Notes: generated by a model not told the origin, from the letters alone. A stretch of DNA of 64,000 nt from Archegozetes longisetosus (GCA_018873245.2 JAEMBT020000001.1:3658001-3722000); one strand, 5' to 3'; counted from the first letter of the stretch, positions 1 to 12,101 are shown. A program made the numbers and translations.

Positions 1-377
1 ATCATGACGCTCAATGTTTTCTCAATGTTATGATGGGCTGTATTATGAGTGTTATGGGTATTTAAGTTATTATTTGGCTCAACACTAGTTGTGTACGAGT
101 TATGTATAAGTTGTGTATAAGCTGTGCATAAGTTATGTATAAGTTGTGCCCTTTTTTCCATTCCAACTGCTATAAAACATGAATAACAAGCAAAACTTCA
201 TTTGAACACCAATACCAACAACTGAAACTTCATATGAATTTAACTAACTATTCAATACTGTGTTTATTTGTCTGATTGAACTCCAATTGAAAAGTTGTTC
301 AGTTTTTATAATACCTTTTGTATGACTTATATCTCAATCTATGATATATTTAGTATTTTATCATTGGTTTATATATA
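1..377. other. 5' flank of LRR gene, with short tandem repeat
   Basis: No coding potential seen. Bases about 88-148 hold a degenerate tandem repeat of about 12 bp (variants of TTATGTATAAG / TTGTGTATAAG). The rest is AT-rich sequence leading into the start codon of the next gene. Confidence 0.6.
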
Positions 378-1844
378 ATGTCGACTAAAACTACTTTAAA
401 TTCACTTTTAATCCAATCTATTCGTAAATATTGTGATAATTCAAGTGAAATATCAGGTGAAGAGATGAACAATTGTCTAAATATCAACATAAGACAATCA
501 ATAGTTGATTATTTGACAAGAGAAAAAGTTGCAGTCTCCTCCAAATTCATCTTAAACTTGATCAACGGTGGACTCTTTAGCTTCGATTTATGGCAATTAA
601 GCGATTCGAATAACTTCACAGCTAGTGAGATATCACTTATCTTAGAGATGGTCCAGAAGAACAGGCAAAGTTTGCGTGAAGTTACTTTAGGAGGTAGTTG
701 TTGGATCTACAACAAAAAAATAGTTGAGGGACCACTTAAGAACATGTTTGATGGTGAACTGCCCAAATTGAAGTCACTTAAAATGCAACAAATTGCTACC
801 GATCAAGACTTATTGGCAGTTTTCAATTGTTGCACTCGATTGAGAACACTAGAGATATCTCAGCCTTCCATCACTGATAAAGACATCAATAATATTGCTG
901 ATCGTCTTAAGAACTGTCAAGTTGTTAACTATCTAACTGAACTTCTTTTGCCTTCTTCTCTTAAGTCGAACTCTTTGATTAAATTGTTGGCTATCTTTCC
1001 TAATATTCAAACATTGAAATGCGCCCCTTTTGAGCAATTGATCGAATTAATTGACTCCTTAAGAGTCAGCGATAATCCAACTGAAGCTCAATTGGCTGAG
1101 AGAGCAGCTACCACTTTATCATCCCTTAAGAGACTAACTGTTACTCATCCGATGGGTTACGACACTATTCAACGTATGGTAGACATGTGTCCCAAATTGG
1201 AGGCAATAAGTCTTGAAATACAAGATGGTATGCAATTGTCTCCGATCGCAAATTTGCAACATCTTCGCAATCTCCAATTGAGAAACTCTCCCACACTGCC
1301 TGCATCTTATCAGCTACAAGTATTGCCAATACTTCAGACTAAAGGCAAACAATTAGAGTTACTAAGTTTGGAACAGTTTGATGTAATCGATTTGACCACT
1401 TATGCAAAACTTTGTCCTAATTTATTAAGTTTTTCTGCTCAATGGTTTACAGTACTTGGTTTCCCTAACGGAAACATGTCTTCCAATCTAAGCTCGAAAG
1501 TGAAGAACCCGTTTTCAAATCTGCGACATATACGACTGCGACCACGATCACAACGACAAATCCCTTCCAAAGCCTGTACTTTCGTTTTATCTCATGCTAA
1601 GCATTTGACTCGCATCGAACTCTACTGTTGTTATGATTTAAGCGATAATGACGTCCAATTACTACAGTCTAAGAATCCTATGTCTTGTTTAAGATGTTTG
1701 ATCCTTAGACATGGTCACAATGTCACTAAAGAAGCTTTAAATCTTTTGGTCAGCAGAGCTCATCAGCTCTCGTTCATTGATTGTGGAACTCCTCCACTCA
1801 AAAAAGGAGATCAAGCCAACGATCATTTGGCACCTGATCCTTAA
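378..1844 (+). CDS. Leucine-rich-repeat protein, intronless
   Basis: An uninterrupted 488-residue ORF begins at an ATG preceded by AT-rich sequence. From about residue 100 onward it repeats units with regularly spaced Leu/Ile and Cys/Asn positions (for example LRTLEIS, LRNLQLR, LTRIELYCCYDLSDNDV, LRCLILR), typical of the Cys-containing LRRs of F-box/LRR and ZYG11-like adaptors. No signal peptide or membrane segment is visible, so an intracellular protein-interaction role is likely. I see no convincing F-box or BC-box at the N-terminus, so calling it a ubiquitin-ligase adaptor would be a guess. A polyadenylation signal AATAAA lies at 1972-1977. The lack of introns is unusual among the genes here and could reflect retroposition. 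Confidence 0.85.
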   Translation: MSTKTTLNSLLIQSIRKYCDNSSEISGEEMNNCLNINIRQSIVDYLTREKVAVSSKFILNLINGGLFSFDLWQLSDSNNFTASEISLILEMVQKNRQSLREVTLGGSCWIYNKKIVEGPLKNMFDGELPKLKSLKMQQIATDQDLLAVFNCCTRLRTLEISQPSITDKDINNIADRLKNCQVVNYLTELLLPSSLKSNSLIKLLAIFPNIQTLKCAPFEQLIELIDSLRVSDNPTEAQLAERAATTLSSLKRLTVTHPMGYDTIQRMVDMCPKLEAISLEIQDGMQLSPIANLQHLRNLQLRNSPTLPASYQLQVLPILQTKGKQLELLSLEQFDVIDLTTYAKLCPNLLSFSAQWFTVLGFPNGNMSSNLSSKVKNPFSNLRHIRLRPRSQRQIPSKACTFVLSHAKHLTRIELYCCYDLSDNDVQLLQSKNPMSCLRCLILRHGHNVTKEALNLLVSRAHQLSFIDCGTPPLKKGDQANDHLAPDP

Positions 1845-2516
1845 GCCTTATTCTATTAATTCTGCTGTTTTTCATATTTCTATTCGATTATTATATAAGT
1901 ATTTTTCGTATTCTTTTCATATATTTTTCTATTTCTGGTCAACTATTCTCTCATCGATTGACTCAAATGTGAATAAAGTTTGTATTTTTTCTATTTAATG
2001 AACTCAATTAAAGTATTAATTGAAATTTGAATTTGTTTTGTGCAATATGTTCGTCATATTTCTCTAGTCATTATCTGAAGACATAGTCTGAAGATTACGA
2101 TCAGATCCAGTTGTTATTTACTAAATGATAGATCAGTTGATTAATAGTAAAACTTAATAATGAAAATGATTGAAAGCTATAAAATGAAAGTTGAAATGCG
2201 TGAATGATTGGTAAGAAGGAATGGTGTTGATATGAGAGGATTAAGATAGGAATTGGTAAGCGGTAAGAACCTGTTGAAAGGTTGAGAGTTAAGTAAAGTT
2301 AAGCAAATAAAGTAAATGATAAGACGGTCCCTAAAATAAATACAATCATTGAACAAAACATTGATTCGCTTGTTTACTATTTATTTCATTTCTTTTCAAT
2401 TATGTGATCAATTTTTCAATTTGTTTCACTAAATCATATTAAACTAAATATTTGATTAATCAAATTATTAATTTTTCTTATCTATAATAAGAAATTGATG
2501 TGAGATTGATGTGAAA
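1845..2516. other. Intergenic: LRR 3' UTR and DM gene upstream region
   Basis: Contains the polyadenylation signal of the LRR gene (1972-1977) and then AT-rich sequence up to the DM-domain gene. No further gene is visible. Confidence 0.5.
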
Positions 2517-4489
2517 ATGATGTCAACCGAAGACCATAAGTATTGTGAGCCGTGTTTTAATCATGGCTTAAAAGTCAATTTAATGCCTGATCATCACCTT
2601 AACTGTCAATTCGTTCACTGTAAATGTGATAAATGTTCCCATTTTGTCGTCATTAATCGAGACAAACAGCTCATTTTAAGAAAATCCAAACCTACCAAAG
2701 AGTTTGTTAATGATGTCAGTATTAATAAGAGTCAGATCAACACTGTCCACAAGTTCTCTCAAACTCATTTCCCTCCAAGAGATCCTTTGGAAGCGGTTAA
2801 GACTTTTGCCCATCAGTTGTCAACACTTGATATCTCCGAAACTAACTTCAGGACTTCTGTTCTTTACGCTCTTCTTAAGAACAATCAGTTCTCGATTGAA
2901 GACACAAAACGCAAACTCTTTGAGGCGCGAACTGCTATCACAGAAAGTCTTCTTTTATCCATCAATACCTTAAATACTAATACTTGTGATAAAGGCAGTA
3001 ACACTTCTCTTCAATCCATCACCATATCTGATGACAGTGAAGATTCATTTACACCAATCAAGAAGTTCTGCTCTGAATCGATTCGATTTACGGCTAAAAA
3101 ATCTTTTCCTCATTTTAGTCCTGTATCGAAAACTGATTCAAAACCTGCAATAATTTCAGGTTTGTATTGAAACACTAATGATTTCTCACAAAAGACTAAC
3201 ACAAATAATAATGTTTTGAATTGTACTCTTGAATAGTTGAAACAAATGAACAAAAACCTGTTCTCAAGTCACCGACAAGTGTGGCACCGACTAAAACAAA
3301 TATTTCGCCAAAACCGATTCAAATTCGACCGAAAATCTTATCAAAACCTAGCATTTCATCATTTAATAATGGAAGAGCTGAAACTAATCCATCGAACAGT
3401 AGATTAGGAATAGGATCAGAAACGGTAGATAACAATAACATTAATCAGAAGGTCGCAACCACTTATATCCTACCAATGATGCCACTTGTGAACTTACAGC
3501 CAGGTATTAATCCAACTTTCATTCAATTCCCATTTCCGATTCAATCCAAAACTGTAGTCACTTCCAGCACACCTCAAACCATAACCTCATTACCGCAAAG
3601 TATAGTCACTACGAACACACCTCAAGCCATAACTCTTTTACCGAAAACTGCTTCTACCTCAATGACTATCGATTGTTTTAAAGGAATGAACACGACTAGT
3701 ATAAGAGCTAATAATATAATAGGAGTTAGACCTTCAAAAAATAAATTAAGTCCAGCTAAAAGAGACAAAGACTGTGCTCTTAAAGGAATCAAAATCAATA
3801 GTATTACAAAAGTACCCACAAATTCCGTCTTTACTAACACCATAACTCATGTTTCAACTAATAAGAAACCGGAAATAAAAACTTATTCTAGAATTTCTAA
3901 TATTAGTCCAAAACAAAATAAGTTATTCGAAAATTCAATTAATGATAATAATGATAATAATAAACTTTGTGCTAAAATAATCACAAACGAAGCAGCTTTG
4001 GCTGCACTTTCGGCCATTTCTAATACATGTCCATCTAAAGATGCACAGAAGAAGCTAAATAGTATATCATCAACCTGTGAGCCATCGGAAAAAGTTGGTA
4101 ATTATATAGAGGAAGATGTCGAGTATATATTGCCAGATGAAAACATTCTAAATGCTGACGAGTCGAGTGATAATCCGATCAATTCTTTTGTGATAAATCG
4201 ATGCGATAACCCGTTAACTCCAAACGTGGTCCAAAACATCCAGTCATCTAATAATCAAATTGAATTTATTCCCACTTCTGCTGCGATTCTGATGCCGATA
4301 ACTGATTCTTTGGTTTTATCCCAAAACTCAGTGCAAAAGTCAACTCAAGTGCCCGTCAGTTCAAGGGTTCATAAGATGATGAATAAAAAGTTTAAGGAAG
4401 GTGCGACCGACAGTACTTCACATTTAAATATTCCGCAACAATCAGATTCTAATAATGACCAGAATATCGTACAGATAACTATTGACTGA
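2517..4489 (+). CDS. dsx-like: DM-domain transcription factor, doublesex-like
   Basis: Exons 2517-3159 and 3237-4489 join in phase 1 across a 77-bp GT-AG intron, giving about 631 residues; the first in-frame ATG is at 2517. Residues 10-40 form a DM zinc module: C10, C13, H16, H26, C30, C35, C37, C40, with the signature NHGLK seen in Doublesex. Residues about 95-140 match the UBA-like Doublesex oligomerization domain (core LYALLKNNQFSIEDTKRKL). The rest of exon 2 is Ser/Thr/Asn/Pro-rich and probably disordered. DM proteins bind DNA in the minor groove and control sexual differentiation in arthropods. One residue is inserted between H16 and H26 compared with the usual spacing. Presence of the oligomerization domain argues for dsx rather than the DMRT93B/99B classes (which carry a DMA domain). 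A polyadenylation signal candidate lies at 4914-4919. No sex-specific exon can be recognised from sequence alone. Confidence 0.85.
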
Positions 4490-4675
4490 TTTCATGAACT
4501 AATTTTCATTTTGTTTGTCTTTAAGGCATTTTGAAACTTTTTCTATCTGATAGTCTTCAACATTCTTCATCAAATTCTCTTCAAACTTTTCTTTCTATTT
4601 GGAATATATCTCGAAATCTTTTTTCAGTTTTTAGTTTAACATTTTAATTTATAAGAAGATTAAGATGCCTTACAT

Positions 4676-4875
4676 TCAAGCTTAACAGTCGTTGATAGCA
4701 ACCAGAAGTGATGTATTTTGATGGCATGCTTTCTATCAAACCATAGTATGGGATATTGACGAATTTACAGAATATTCAGTATAGTGATCAAAGCGAGTTA
4801 AAAATCAGATTCTGCAACAAATTGATGCGTATCACAAGGAAGTCGACATAGCAACATCCTTTTTCTTGTTACTAT
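4676..4875. repeat. Dispersed repeat, copy 1
   Basis: About 200 bp that aligns, with gaps, to 56033-56225. Shared blocks include GTTGATAGCAACCA near the left end and TTGATGCGTATCACAAG near the right end, in the same order and spacing. No ORF. Family unknown. Confidence 0.6.
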
Positions 4876-4970
4876 CAAAGATTATTCAGTTTTCACATGT
4901 ACAATAGTAGAATAATAAAAGTCTTACTTGTTATCAAACTCTGATTGAGAAAAATTAGATAAATTCAATT

Positions 4971-5121
4971 ATAATAGTTGTTCTTTTTGAAGTAAATTCA
5001 GATTTTTGTAATAAAAGTTGATTTTAAAAGTATTAACAATTATTGACATTACTTTTATAATGAACTCTTAAGAAATGAATTGTCGAATTCTGAATTTACT
5101 TTCAAACAGAACAATTGTTAT
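4971..5121. mobile_element. Small inverted-repeat (MITE-like) element
   Basis: About 30 bp at 4971-5005 is the imperfect reverse complement of about 5085-5121 (shared core GTAAATTCAGA). Total size is about 150 bp with no coding capacity. No target-site duplication is certain. Confidence 0.5.
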
Positions 5122-5723
5122 TTGAAGAGCTACTAAAGATAATAGTTAATCGTCAATAGGTAGAAATTGTCTTTGAAATGGTATTTGAATTTTTTGGGCT
5201 CAACTTTCAGTCCTTAGCAAAGAATTTTCAAAATCCTAATAAAAGCTGTGACTGGTAGAAACTAATTATTTCATATAAATTTGAAATTAATAAACTCCCA
5301 TAGATCTCAATTGACTTGAAGCTTGATTTGAGAAGGCATTAACGGTAATAAAATTATAAGAATCATTTTAGAGACAATAAATTAGTATTTTTATTAGAAT
5401 TTTTTAAACAATTAAAGCTCAAAATTTATTCGTATATTTAAAAATACAGATAAAACTTCTTATTGCATAGCTATATAGCATGAAAAACATACTTAAATGT
5501 TTGACTAACAGTTTGATTAGAAAAATGATTCTCGTATTGATTCAAAGACTGCTCAACAATTGGATAGAGTTTTAGTAACAATAAAATCATTATATTGAAA
5601 TACATCAAATGTTTATCACAATCTTCTAAAATAGATTTTGATATAAAAATTTTAAAAATAAATTTAAACATAAACTTAAAATTAAGTGTTGAGTTCTGAA
5701 AACGATTTAATAGCTTGATAATC

Positions 5724-6302
5724 TTAATTATTATTTTCATAATTTCTGTTATTCAACATTCTTCTGTGTCTATTATCTGATTGAATCTCTTTCCTAATAT
5801 TATTAGCCAACAACTGGTTCTCTATCTTCTGCTGCTCAAACTTTTCCAATTGATCAATTCTCTCCATATTTGCAATTCGTCTCAACTCATCTTCTCTTAA
5901 CTGTTGAGGATTGGCAACAAATTGTTTATTATGATTAACCCATTGGTGAGAATCTGGTTTAACGTCTCTGTTATCGATAAGTAATTTTAGAGCATTTGAG
6001 ACATAATCAGTTTGATTGAGGCAAATAGTTTGATGGCATTGATCGCCATCCGTTTGATGGCATTGAACCCAACCAGAAGCGAATAAGAAGTTCTTAGCGG
6101 AGTCAAATTTCCAAACCTTATTATAAAACGATGTATTATTGGTTGGAATTTTCCTGTATTTTTGGTCATTACTCTTGAGTAGATTTCTATAAATTGTAAT
6201 TAATGTCTCCAAACATGTCCTTAGTTCGTTTCGAGTTATACTACAATCATTCTTTAATTCATTTATATATAGAGACAATATTTGATCATTTGATTGACTC
6301 AT
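5724..6302 (-). CDS. PUB-domain protein
   Basis: Single-exon ORF of 192 residues, ATG at 6302. Residues about 25-110 resemble a PUB/PUG domain (KYRKIPTNNTSFYNKVW, then an FLFASGW helix), the module that docks p97/VCP in peptide:N-glycanase and UBXN6. A charged, probably coiled-coil tail rich in Glu/Arg/Asn follows (about 130-192). No transglutaminase or UBX domain is present, so it is either a stand-alone PUB protein or a derived paralog. Inside the domain, a 24-bp-period duplication encodes the repeated unit QCHQT (see findings). It is divergent from PIN4, sharing a 496-bp intergenic region. Confidence 0.65.
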   Translation of the reverse strand: MSQSNDQILSLYINELKNDCSITRNELRTCLETLITIYRNLLKSNDQKYRKIPTNNTSFYNKVWKFDSAKNFLFASGWVQCHQTDGDQCHQTICLNQTDYVSNALKLLIDNRDVKPDSHQWVNHNKQFVANPQQLREDELRRIANMERIDQLEKFEQQKIENQLLANNIRKEIQSDNRHRRMLNNRNYENNN

Positions 6303-6798
6303 TTTTTAATTCATTCATTGATCGCTTCATTCACTCTTCGTTTTATTTGATGTTTGTTTTGTAGGACTTTATGTTTACAAACTTTCTAATAATTTGGAAT
6401 AACATATGATTCTATAATAATTTGAGTTATTGTGTAAATGACTCTATGTTTTCAATATAGACAAAATGAAATGTTGATTAATATTTTGTAGAAGTTGATT
6501 CGTTTACAGATAAAGTATGTCTACAATTGATCAAAATCACTTCAATGTTAGTTCAATCATTGATCCAATTATTAATTTGCAAATTAACGTATTAATTATA
6601 GTTCAATAGAAATAAATTCGTAAATTTATTATTTAACTAATCTATTGATTAGTGATTTAGTTTCTGTAAAATTTACATAGTTTTTGGTATTTTTCGTCAA
6701 ATAATTACAACATAAATGATGTCTTAAAACAAGATTTTATTATTATTTTCGTTTACTTTGACTTAAAGTAGATTTAGTTAGACCGAAAAGTTAGTAAA
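6303..6798. promoter_or_regulatory. Shared divergent promoter region, PUB gene / PIN4
   Basis: The 496 bp between two head-to-head start codons must carry both promoters if the gene models are right. It is AT-rich and I see no clear TATA box at a convincing distance from either start. Confidence 0.5.
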
Positions 6799-7326
6799 AT
6801 GCCACCAAAAAAAGCAACAAAAGATAATAAAAAAGAAGCTAAAAGTGATGGTAAAGAGTCAGCAAGTAAAGAGAAAAAAGGAGGCAATTCAGTCAAAGTA
6901 AGAGAAGAGAGATATTAGATATAAATAAGAGTAACTTTTCATTTGATTCAATTGAAAGGTTCGGCACATATTATGCGAGAAACAATCTAAAGTATTGGAA
7001 GCTTTAGAGAAGATCAAAGCTGGTGCTAAGTTCAACGAAGTAGCCACTCAATACTCTGAAGACAAGGCTAGAAGTGGTGGCGACTTAGGTTGGATGACTA
7101 GGGGATCAATGGTTGGACCATTTCAAGAGGTATGGTATACTGATTAAGATGGTTGTTTCTCATTATGAACCGGTTCTAATGATTAAATCTCGAAATTATT
7201 ATATTTTTGCCATAATAGGCAGCCTTCGCGCTCCCAATTTCAACTTGTGATAAGCCCATCATAACTGATCCTCCGGTTAAGACCAAGTTTGGATATCATA
7301 TAATTATGGTTGAAGGCAAAAAGTGA
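6799..7326 (+). CDS. PIN4: Parvulin peptidyl-prolyl isomerase PIN4
   Basis: Three exons, 6799-6897, 6959-7129 and 7219-7326, give 125 residues. A Lys-rich basic N-terminus (residues 1-33) precedes a parvulin domain with near-identical family blocks: [40 protein letters not shown], and the C-terminal [11 protein letters not shown]. Known PIN4/Par14 proteins catalyse cis-trans isomerization of prolyl bonds and associate with pre-ribosomal particles and chromatin; like them this lacks a WW domain. Introns are 61 and 89 bp with canonical GT-AG ends. AATAAA lies at 7402-7407. Confidence 0.96.
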
Positions 7327-9291
7327 TCACATTGTTCATAACATTCTACATAAAGATGAAACTGTTTAAATTAGCAATGAATTGTATTAATGAATAGTAG
7401 AAATAAAAGTTAAATTAACTGCAAGTGAATTGAGGTGTTTCGATAATAGCTGAAATCTGATGCGAAGTTGAAAGTGGAGTTATCTGAATCTATTATAAAT
7501 AAGAGTTAAATCCGTAATATGTTGGACTGTTATTTCTATTTTCTCATAAAACAGATAAGTTGTTTTCATAAAGAAGTCGTGTAAATAATTTTTATTATCA
7601 GTTAGATAAACCAATGGCGAATATTCTTAACTAATTCTTCATTATTCCTAAGCCTTGAATTTCTGATTGACATTACATTTATCATATTTTGGAGACATTT
7701 AATCAAATGTTACGATTTACCAGTAAATGTAAAGCAATTATATTAGTTATGTTAAGTTAATCAATAAGAAGGATTAAAAGTGCGTATAAACTAACGAGAC
7801 GTATTGCAAAATGTGATTTCACTTTTCTAGTGCTTGTTGTGTAATCCATCACTTAAGAAAATTTATTTTTAATAGTTTAACAAATTCTATTAAAGTCATC
7901 ATTTCGGTTTTATAGAAACCCTTTTCAATATTTATCATATAATTCAAATAAACTGTCTTTCACTGAAAGTCACGCAAACACTTAGGCAATGATTAGTTAA
8001 ATGGTGTAAATCTTATAAACTGTTGGCTCACCAACAGAAAGATATATTAGAATAAAAGAGTTTAGTTTAGATTTAGTATAAATCATAGAGATTATGAGAT
8101 AAGCTGTTTTGCATAAAGAGAAGGTAATGAAAAAGATTATCAGATTATGTTATTAAATGCTTGAAGTTTGTTTGCATCTATATTCAACTCTTTCATTGAT
8201 CATGTTTAGTTTTATAAGATTTTAAGTTTGTTTCTATCAATTAATTCTATTCATATCTATAATATGTTTAACTTTATAATCTTAACATAGCTGTTAAGTA
8301 AAAAGTTGATAAAATAGGAGAAAAATTTAAGGTTAAATAAAAAGAGATGAATAATGAGAAAATTGAAAATTGGCGCATAAAAACTAACATTAACAGAGAA
8401 GGGGTGCGGTTGTCTTAAATACAATAATATTTATATATATATATATATAACAACATTTTAGCGTAAACATAAACAACAAATATGTGATCAACAAGTGCTT
8501 TATTTAATCATTTATACATTTTATTAGTTTAATTATACAACTGTTATGTTTAGTTTGATTTTTCTAATTATTTAGAAACTTATTCGTAAGTCATATGTAA
8601 CTCAAATCACATAAATAATAGATTTAATCGTTTGACAAACGATATTAACTTATATTAACTTATGATATATAACATAACTATTTATGATAAATGACGTTCA
8701 TCAGATCAGAACATCTATTAATAGCTTTATTATTAATTACCATTTATTTTCTCAATTCAGTCATACTTTTGTTATTTTAGTTTTTCAAATTTTAAGTTTG
8801 CCTACAAGTGAGTGCTTTAAACAATTTATTTAAAGTGAGCTTGAATAAACTTGATAAATAGTTTTCAAATAGTAATCGTATGTATGTGTTTAGAAAGAGG
8901 TTCAATTCTGTTCAATTCTGTTCAATTCTGTTCAATTATGTGTTATATCAATCCTATTAAAACTTATATAAATTTCTAAATCTAGACATATAGCAATTAC
9001 AAACTATAATAATATTGAAAATCAATTAATATAACATAAACACTAGTATAATTCTTAACCTAGATCCTAAACACTCAAACATCTGTCTATTTAAAAGTGA
9101 ATTTAATACCAAAACTAGTTATTCAACAGTTAGTTACCTTAAATTTGTGTTACTTCTCATTACAGACATGTGTTTATTAGATGTGATACTACTTTCAAGC
9201 CACGTATTAACTAACGTTTAGCATCTCTTATCTGCTATTCTCAATATTTTCTATCCATCCAAAGTTTTTACGGTTCAGTTATTGATCAGAA
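7327..9291. other. Gene-free intergenic stretch
   Basis: No ORF with family similarity. Contains a (TA)n tract near 8429-8449 and four copies of a 10-bp unit (GTTCAATTCT) at about 8899-8938. Confidence 0.5.
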
Positions 9292-10861
9292 ATGTCGATA
9301 AAAAGTAGTCGAAATCGATCGCTTCAGTGCGAAACTCGCAAACACGTTCCTCTGCCGACAGGTCCTCTAAACATAATTGGCTCTCGAGATATAATGACTG
9401 GTTTTACCAAAAAGGGTGGTGTTCTGGTTAGACTTTACTATCCCGCAGCTGATCAGTCGCGAAGCATTCAAGAACAACACTTGATTTGGCCAAATTGGTT
9501 ACCTCATGAAAACTACCGCAAGGGCTTCGGTGAAGTGGTTAATATTCGTTGGGAACCACTCCTCAGACTCTTGAATCGTTTGAATGGCGACACATTCATA
9601 CCAGTGATACCCAATGCGAAGCCATTACGAAAGAAGGACAATACTCCGTTCCCAGTCATTGTCTTCTCTCATGGTTTGGGCGGATGTCGTACGACATACT
9701 CAGCTATTTGTATGGAAATGGCGTCTCATGGATTTATAGTTGCAGGTATTGTGTTAGTGGCTCAGGAATGAGTCACGATTGAGTCACGAAAGTCACGATT
9801 TAATCATATTAACGATATGGAGTGTGAGGAAAAAGTATTTAATTAAGATTAAACTATTTTACTATAGCTGTAGAACATCGTGACAACACGGCTTGCCTCT
9901 CATTCTATGCCAAACAAGTTCGTTACTCAATGAAAGAATCAAATCCAAATTTCTTCAGCGAAGTCGACGGTCTCTTAGCTGAAGACGAGCCAGACTTTGG
10001 TGATGAAATCGATGATCCAAATTATATTCCGCCTAAGGCTTTAGCGGCAGTCACTTCTATACCTCATATAACTATGGAGTGGGTTCGATATCGTTATGTG
10101 GATATTGAAAAGACTGGAACAAAGATTTATTCATTTCGCAATAAACAAATACATCATAGAGTGAGAGAATGTTCGCGTGCTTTAGACCTATTGGAAGCAT
10201 TACAAGCTGGCTATGAACTCGATAATATATTAGACCCACTTTTCGATATAAGTGAATTTGAAGGCTTAATAGATCTCGATAAGGCTATAGTGATGGGTCA
10301 CTCAATGGGCGGCGCAACTGCTATCATGTCAGCGGCCACTGAATTACGATTTCGTGTCGTCGTTTCTTTGGATCCCTGGATGTATCCGATCAAAGATGAG
10401 GTGCTTGATTTAGTGACTCAACCAATCCTTCTCATAAACTCTGATAAACATCTTCAATACGAGGAGAACTTGAGTAGAATCAAAGAACTTCTGGCACTTG
10501 AAAACCCAACTGATGATTCAGGCGAATCAAGAGAAGCCGTCACAATCAAAGGGTCCGTTCATTTCAATCAATGCGATGCTCCATTTGTTTTCAATTGGTT
10601 CGCTAAGCTACTGATTGGACAATGGGGTCAAAGCTCAAAAAGGGATCGATTCACTGTTCATGATATCAATAACGCATTGGCGCTCTCTTTTATCAGCAAA
10701 CATTTGGGTAATTAACTGAAACTGAAGTTTAAGGATTGAATAAATTATTGTTTCATTTGTTAGATATTCCGATTAGTGAAGAGATTAGAACTTATTTGAA
10801 TGAACAAAATAAGAAAATACGTCCAACTGTCAAAGAAGACAAGAAGAAACGCCGCAACTAA
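9292..10861 (+). CDS. PAFAH2-like: PAF-acetylhydrolase / Lp-PLA2-type esterase
   Basis: Three exons (9292-9745, 9868-10707, 10764-10861) encode 463 residues. The alpha/beta-hydrolase core matches group VII/VIII PLA2: SHGLGGCRTTYSAI and GFIVAAVEHRD (the latter made across the first splice), nucleophile elbow GHSMGGAT (S297), acid in SLDPWMYP (D320) and histidine in IKGSVHFNQCD (H383). These enzymes hydrolyse the sn-2 acetyl or short oxidized acyl chain of platelet-activating factor and related phospholipids. No N-terminal signal peptide is seen, which fits the intracellular PAFAH2 type better than the secreted plasma form. The last exon encodes a Lys/Arg-rich tail (KKKRRN). It is complete, with the catalytic triad intact. 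Confidence 0.94.
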
Positions 10862-12101
10862 TCCATTCTTAGCTAACATTAGTTCAAACAAATCCATATA
10901 TATATTTGCATCGAATTCTACAAATAAGTATTTTAAGCTTATTATTAATTAGCCAGTCTTTCATATCGTAACTTACCGGTTGATAACTTTAAATCTGCTA
11001 TAGTTTGGCGACATATCCATTTGATAAGATTTGATTTTAACATTTCAAATGTAAATATTTCTAAAACTTGCAACGCTTACCAAAGTTGATATTTTCATAA
11101 ATTTCAGTTGGAAAGCATTAAGAATATATTAATCAACATTATAATCAGTATTTTATCAGTTTGAGTTCGTTATTAACATGTTTCACATATAACCAATGGT
11201 ATTATTAGTTGTCATTCAGCCAAACTTTGTGTGCATTAATGTTTCTCAATTTGTTATACTATTTATCAATTTTAAGCTGAAAATATGAAAATATGATGAT
11301 TGTTACGATATTTGTGATGCTGTCATTTCAGTCAGTATTGAATTCAAATCTTTTACTTGACTAATATTTTGAAAGTTTATATTTAAGAACTTTTATACTC
11401 TTAGTTTGATTTTAGTACTTATTTTTGTACATTTTCTGCGCTTCTCTATTGATTGTCTAAATATTTTTAAACAACTTTTCGATTTATTGAATAAAAAAAT
11501 TTATTGAAAAATTCAAATGAATAATATACAAATGTTTTGGATTATATTGACTCACAAATTGATAGTTTAGATAAAGAGTTAACAACAAAACCCAAGTTTT
11601 CCAATAATTACTAACAATGAATGCAATGACAAAAGAGCTGATAGAGAAATGACTATCAGTTTGAAAGGTAGTGAAAAGATGATTAAATATATTAGTAGTT
11701 ATGATAATGACTCAATAATATACATGTACTTCCATTGATTAGTTGATTATCTTAGAAATTAGAGTAGATTTGGCGCCATAGGGATTAGAACACACAGTAT
11801 TAATTGATATAATTTACAGCAATGTTAGTAATACTTATTTACTCTTTACTATTCAGATATGATCAAACAATAATATTTACAATTAACTCAAATTAAAGTA
11901 TTAGGTTAAGTTAGGTTAGGTTAGGTTAAGTTAGATTAGGTTAGGTTAGATTAGGTTAGGTTAGGTTAGATTAGGTTATGAAATAAGTTATTCAAACTAG
12001 ATATGATTGACTTGATATAATCTAGCTTAACAAAGCAAACTAATCTGGCTTAAAGAACAAACATTACTAACGTCTTCAAAATCAAACTAATATGACTGAC
12101 T
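10862..12101. other. Intergenic with telomere-type array
   Basis: AT-rich with no supported gene; ends in the TTAGG-type array described separately. Confidence 0.5.
11900..11978. repeat. Interstitial TTAGG array
   Basis: About 79 bp of TTAGG units with TTAAG and TTAGA variants. TTAGG is the canonical arthropod telomere unit; the degeneracy and the gene-rich surroundings mark this as an interstitial, not terminal, array. Confidence 0.8.

Larger units (their letters stand above)
4490..5723. other. Intergenic between dsx-like and PUB gene
   Basis: Holds the 3' UTR of the dsx-like gene, one copy of a dispersed repeat (about 4676-4875, related to 56033-56225) and a small inverted-repeat element (4971-5121). 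The remainder is AT-rich with no supported gene. Confidence 0.5.
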
